From positions 2,356,001 to 2,420,000 of the forward strand of contig NZ_CP095461.1 of the NCBI RefSeq assembly GCF_023022985.1: 64,000 bases of DNA, written 5' to 3'. This document shows, piece by piece, positions 60,867 to 64,000 of the stretch. The notes beneath the pieces are model-generated. The model worked only from the letters and a program-made list of their open reading frames with translations. It made no database searches and was not told the origin of the DNA. Position numbers and translations under genes: made by a program. Origin of the DNA: Arthrobacter gengyunqii. GTDB taxonomy: Bacteria > Actinomycetota > Actinomycetes > Actinomycetales > Micrococcaceae. Position 1 is the stretch's first letter. The number at the start of each line of letters is the position of its first letter.

Positions 60867-61226
60867 TTACTTGGCGGGACGTGCGTCGCGCTTTTCCTTG
60901 ATCTTGGCTGCCTTGCCGCGCAGGTCGCGCATGTAGTACAGCTTGGCGCGGCGGACGTCACCCTTGGAGACGACCTCGATCTTGTCGAGAACCGGGGAGT
61001 GCACCGGGAAGGTACGCTCCACGCCGACGCCGAAGCTGACCTTGCGGACCGTGAAGGTCTCGCGCAGGCCGTCGCCCTGGCGCTTCATGACGAAGCCCTG
61101 GAAGACCTGAACACGGGTGTTCTTGCCTTCGATGATGTTTACGTGAACCTTGACCGTGTCACCGGCGCGGAACTCGGGGATGTCTGAACGCAGCGAGGCT
61201 GCATCAACAGAATCTAGGATGTGCAT
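60867..61226 (-). CDS. rplS: 50S ribosomal protein L19
   Basis: Ribosomal protein of 119 residues at the 30S-50S interface. The sequence [41 protein letters not shown] and the basic C-terminus [20 protein letters not shown] are typical. The ATG at 61226 follows GGAGTGATAAACA. It is preceded by a 219-bp structured leader and followed by two signal peptidase genes. Confidence 0.98.
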   Translation of the reverse strand: MHILDSVDAASLRSDIPEFRAGDTVKVHVNIIEGKNTRVQVFQGFVMKRQGDGLRETFTVRKVSFGVGVERTFPVHSPVLDKIEVVSKGDVRRAKLYYMRDLRGKAAKIKEKRDARPAK

Positions 61227-61445
61227 TGTTTATCACTCCTGGTGAACGCCACAGGTCATCCACTTTGGTAACGGCAGGCAAGGATGCGGCCACGGGGGCC
61301 GCACAGATGCTGCCGAAGCTATAAGACCGGCGAAGCCGAGGATTGGCTGCCGGTGTGCACTCTGTTGGCCGCGCTCCCCCTGTGGCAGGTGCGGACCCAG
61401 ATGACACAGTTATCCATTCTGCCACACCCGGCCTAACGCCACCAA
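61227..61445 (-). promoter_or_regulatory. Long structured leader of rplS
   Basis: 219 bp between trmD and rplS without a gene. On the minus strand there is a perfect 7-bp hairpin TGCGGCC-N5-GGCCGCA (about 61287-61305) and a CGGC-TTC-GCCG stem loop (about 61328-61340). These could form an attenuator or a protein-binding site for autoregulation. No known Rfam leader is recognised with certainty. Confidence 0.4.
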
Positions 61446-62267
61446 TCAACCGCGGGGCAGGATCCGGTCCTTCGTCACTTCGTATCCCAAGGCCGTAAGG
61501 GCTGCCTTGTCGGCCTTGGTCAGCTGGGAGGCGTCGAACTTATCCAGCAGGTCCGGCCGGCGGGCTGCGGTGCGCTGCAGCTGCTGCTCCCGGCGCCACT
61601 GGGCGATCTTGCCGTGGTTGCCGCTGAGCAGGATCTCCGGCACGTCCCGCTCGCGCCAGGACGAGGGCTTGGTGTACACCGGGTACTCCAGCAGCCCGTC
61701 GGAGTGCGATTCCTCCACCAGGGATTCCGGATTGCCGACGACGCCGGGCACCAGGCGGCCGATGGCCTCCACCATCGCCAGGACAGCCACTTCTCCCCCG
61801 TTGAGGACGTAGTCTCCCAGGCTCACCGGGCGGACGTCGAACCGTTCTCCGGCCCATTCCAGGACGCGTTCGTCGATGCCTTCGTACCGCCCGCAGGCGA
61901 ACACCAGATGCTTCTCCTCGGCCAGTTCGTAGGCCATGGCCTGGGTAAACACGGCGCCGGCGGGCGACGGAACAATCAGCACGGGGCGGGTGCCGCCGTC
62001 GGAGGTGCCGCCGTCGTTCGCCGTGCCGCCGTCGGTTCCTGCGTCGGCGACGGAGGCCAGTGCCTGCGCCCAGGGTTCGGCCTTCATGACCATGCCGGCG
62101 CCGCCGCCGTAGGGGGTGTCATCCACGGTGCGGTGGCGGTCCGTGGTGAAGTCCCGCAGGTCGTGGACATTGAGGTCCAGCAGCCCGTCCTGCCGGGCCT
62201 TGCCGATCAGCGACAGATCCAGTGCTGCCAGGTACTCCGGGAAAATGCTGACTACATCAATACGCAC
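61446..62267 (-). CDS. trmD: tRNA (guanine-N1)-methyltransferase
   Basis: SPOUT methyltransferase of 273 residues that methylates G37 next to the anticodon to prevent frameshifting. Motifs [40 protein letters not shown] and the knot segment [15 protein letters not shown] are intact. An unusual low-complexity insertion of about 20 residues (DGGT repeats, residues 77-96) lies before [12 protein letters not shown] start at 62267 directly abuts the TAA of rimM. Confidence 0.96.
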   Translation of the reverse strand: MRIDVVSIFPEYLAALDLSLIGKARQDGLLDLNVHDLRDFTTDRHRTVDDTPYGGGAGMVMKAEPWAQALASVADAGTDGGTANDGGTSDGGTRPVLIVPSPAGAVFTQAMAYELAEEKHLVFACGRYEGIDERVLEWAGERFDVRPVSLGDYVLNGGEVAVLAMVEAIGRLVPGVVGNPESLVEESHSDGLLEYPVYTKPSSWRERDVPEILLSGNHGKIAQWRREQQLQRTAARRPDLLDKFDASQLTKADKAALTALGYEVTKDRILPRG

Positions 62268-62855
62268 TTAGCGGCCGGCCTCGTTCTGAGCGTCCTTGTC
62301 CTTGCTGCCGCTGTCCTTCTCCGGCTTGTCCTTCTTGTCCTCGGGAAGGTTCAGTTCAAAGAGTCCCTCCGGAGGGGTGAGCAGCACGTAGCCGCCCTCG
62401 ATGCTGACCTCGGGCACGATGGCTTCGACGAAGGGAACGAAGACCTCGCGGCCCTCATTGTCGTCAATCACCAGCAGATCCTGGACGGTCAGGGTGCGCA
62501 GGCCGCTGACAGTACCCACGACGTCGTCGCCGATCTTGGCCTTCAGGCCAACCAGCTCGTGCTCGTACCAGCCCTCGTCGTCGTCCTCGTCATCCAGCTC
62601 GTCGGTGTCCACGGAGAGCATGGCCCCGCGCAGTTCCTCGGCACCGTTGCGGTCCACTACTTCATCGAAGCCGAGCAGCAGGATGTCCTTGTTCCAGCGT
62701 GCGCTGATGACGGTGAGCGGGCCCTTGGACGCGGGCTCGACGGTGAGCTCGGTTCCGGGCACGAAACGGTCCTCGGGGGCGTCGGTCAGGACCTGGACGG
62801 TTACTTCGCCGCGGATGCCGTGCGGCTTGCCGATGCGTGCCACCTGTAACTGCAT
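62268..62855 (-). CDS. rimM: 16S rRNA processing protein RimM
   Basis: Ribosome maturation factor of 195 residues that binds S19 and assists 30S head assembly. N-terminal RimM domain (QVARIGKPHGIRGEVTVQVL), PRC-barrel domain (GWYEHELVGLKAKIGDDVVG, VFVPFVEAIVPEVSIEGG). An acidic insert (DTDELDDEDDDE) and a charged Lys/Glu/Asp tail (30 residues) are extra. ATG at 62855 with AAGGAG eight bases upstream; the frame is open to 62894. Coupled to trmD with no gap. Confidence 0.95.
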   Translation of the reverse strand: MQLQVARIGKPHGIRGEVTVQVLTDAPEDRFVPGTELTVEPASKGPLTVISARWNKDILLLGFDEVVDRNGAEELRGAMLSVDTDELDDEDDDEGWYEHELVGLKAKIGDDVVGTVSGLRTLTVQDLLVIDDNEGREVFVPFVEAIVPEVSIEGGYVLLTPPEGLFELNLPEDKKDKPEKDSGSKDKDAQNEAGR

Positions 62856-63043
62856 GGGGAATTCTCCTTGTTGTGGTGCGGCGGGGTGCTGCAACCGGGG
62901 TTGGGCAGGTTAGGACCCGGAAAACACATCAGGCCCCTCCACCATTATCTGGTGCAGGGGCCGGATGCCGTGAACTGCGTTCAACTGGTAATGCTATGAA
63001 AGTGCTGTGAACTGCCGATGCAGTCCGGCCGTGCCGCGGATTG

Positions 63044-63286
63044 TCAGCGGCGGCGGTCGGTATCCACTACGTCGACGCGAACCGGCTCTCCGTTCGCGAG
63101 GGCGGCGATCACGGTGCGCAATGCACGTGCCGTCCGTCCCTGGCGTCCGATGACGCGGCCCAGATCATCCTGATGAACTCGCACCTCGAGGGTTTCCCCG
63201 CGGCGGTTGCTCTTGGCGGAAACCTTGACGTCCTCAGGACTGTCAACGATTCCGCGGACGAGATGCTCCAGCGCTTCGGCCAGCAA
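63044..63286 (-). CDS. khpA: KH-domain RNA-binding protein KhpA
   Basis: Single type II KH domain of 80 residues, binding RNA with a role in ribosome or cell-envelope regulation in other bacteria. The GxxG loop is GRVIGRQGRTARALRTVI. TTG start at 63286 one base after the rpsP stop, so the two are translationally coupled. The order rpsP-khpA-rimM-trmD-rplS is standard. 188 bp separate it from rimM; that gap contains no gene. Confidence 0.94.
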   Translation of the reverse strand: MLAEALEHLVRGIVDSPEDVKVSAKSNRRGETLEVRVHQDDLGRVIGRQGRTARALRTVIAALANGEPVRVDVVDTDRRR

Positions 63287-63287
63287 G

Positions 63288-63695
63288 TTACTCAGCCTCA
63301 GCCTCTGCGGAAGCCTCGGGAGCCTCGTCCTTCTTGGCCTTCGGGGTGATGGCCTCGGGAACGATCACGGACTTCTTTTCGGGAGCCACGAAAGCTTCCT
63401 TGGGAGCCTTGACCTGGAGGGTGCCCTCCTGGCCTTCGATGTTCTTGAACTTCTGCCAGTCACCGGTGATCTTCAGCAGAACTGCAACCTGCTCGGTGGG
63501 CTGGGCGCCGACGCCGAGCCAGTACTGGGCGCGGTCCGACTTGATGTCGATGTACGACGGGTTCTCGGTCGGACGGTACAGTCCGATTTCCTCGATGGCA
63601 CGGCCATCGCGCTTGGCACGGGAATCCATGACAACAACGCGGTAGTGTGCTGAGAACTTCTTGCCGAGGCGCTTAAGGCGAATCTTTACGGCCAC
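63288..63695 (-). CDS. rpsP: 30S ribosomal protein S16
   Basis: Small-subunit protein of 135 residues. The core [40 protein letters not shown] and [20 protein letters not shown] is typical. The C-terminal tail of about 50 residues (Glu/Ala/Pro/Lys-rich) is longer than in most bacteria but common in actinobacteria. I start at GTG 63695 (AGGAG upstream); the frame is open to 63791. It is the first gene of the ribosomal operon. Confidence 0.97.
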   Translation of the reverse strand: MAVKIRLKRLGKKFSAHYRVVVMDSRAKRDGRAIEEIGLYRPTENPSYIDIKSDRAQYWLGVGAQPTEQVAVLLKITGDWQKFKNIEGQEGTLQVKAPKEAFVAPEKKSVIVPEAITPKAKKDEAPEASAEAEAE

Positions 63696-63889
63696 TTTTG
63701 TGGTCACTCCTGATCTGAAATGGGGCGAACCCGTACTTCTGCTCCCGTGGGGCGGGCCATAACGTTGGGGTTCAAAAAGGACAAGATGCATGCACGGAGA
63801 GAGGGGCCGCGCAGATCGAGTACCTGACCATTGTGCCAGATGACTCCATGTTTGGCGACTCGGGTGCAGGCAGCACTAAAACGGGCGGA

Positions 63890-64000
63890 TTAGCCGACGG
63901 CGACGCGCAGCCGGTTGCGCCAGGGATCCTCGAACCGCAGTTCCGCGCCCGTGTGGTGACTGGAGATACCGGCCACCGTCAGCCGGTCGGCCAGCCCGGC
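63890..64000 (-). CDS. Probable VOC-family (glyoxalase-fold) protein, 3' end only
   Basis: The last 36 codons of a minus-strand gene enter from the right edge of the window. The peptide ends HTGAELRFEDPWRNRLRVAVG; LRFEDPWGN-like C-termini are typical of vicinal-oxygen-chelate proteins, with the Glu as a possible metal ligand. The N-terminal part is outside. Identification rests on this short signature only. Confidence 0.6.
   Translation of the reverse strand, partial: AGLADRLTVAGISSHHTGAELRFEDPWRNRLRVAVG

Overview
The window is a gene-dense, high-GC chromosomal segment of an actinobacterium, most likely a member of the Micrococcaceae close to Arthrobacter. The evidence is actinobacterial marker families (DUF3052, DUF2469, DUF3145, GlbO-type truncated globin, MptB mannosyltransferase, discrete fabD-fabH-acpP-fabF genes with a PucR-type regulator), frequent GTG/TTG starts, and gene order that follows known actinobacterial neighbourhoods. 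I see no prophage, insertion sequence, CRISPR array or rRNA operon. The identification rests on recognised protein families and synteny, not on a database search.

Layout. 1-10.5 kb: 3' part of pepN, an OsmC-family protein, an epimerase-like protein, an MscS channel coupled to glbO, two acyl-CoA thioesterases, ettA, and an SSB paralogue coupled to a small secreted protein, ending at tRNA-Arg(UCU). 10.6-15 kb: an envelope module of a DUF4397 protein, a class F sortase, an ECF sigma factor, its putative zinc anti-sigma factor and an M50-type membrane protease. 15-19.3 kb: two polytopic glycosyltransferases (GT87-like and MptB) and a disordered membrane protein. 19.4-31.7 kb: orn, tRNA-His, an acyl-CoA dehydrogenase, def, an N-extended GAPDH, an MFS transporter, the RNase P RNA gene, yaaA, a block of Nif3-like protein, coiled-coil protein and RNase H-VOC fusion, msrA, and cysK-cysE. 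31.7-36.5 kb: gnd, a class A beta-lactamase-like lipoprotein, tRNA-Val(UAC), a sirtuin, an AhpE-type peroxiredoxin and DUF3052. 36.9-50 kb: aceE, then a 5-kb block (FadR-type regulator, MatC-type carrier, CaiB/BaiF CoA-transferase, carboxyltransferase), then the PucR-type regulator and fabD-fabH-acpP-fabF. 50-64 kb: DUF3145, xerC, an Ogt homologue without its catalytic cysteine, the coupled operon yraN-yifB-dprA, an LPXTG surface protein, a 2H phosphoesterase, a GNAT enzyme, and the block rpsP-khpA-rimM-trmD-rplS-two signal peptidases-rnhB-DUF2469. The window ends inside a probable VOC-family gene.

How the genes work together. AceE feeds acetyl-CoA to fatty acid synthesis. The inserted carrier/CoA-transferase/carboxyltransferase block could feed malonate or malonyl-CoA into the same pathway. 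A 17-bp motif shared between the promoters of the PucR-type regulator and fabD suggests autoregulated control of the FAS operon. The envelope module links a sigma/anti-sigma switch to sortase and surface-protein genes.

Most notable points: the malonate-like block splitting the conserved aceE-regulator-fab order; the shared 17-bp motif; Ogt with Thr in place of the acceptor Cys; the RNase H-VOC fusion with a neighbouring zinc-ribbon protein that has lost its zinc ligands; the sortase/ECF/M50 module; and a perfect 21-bp palindrome just upstream of the aceE start.
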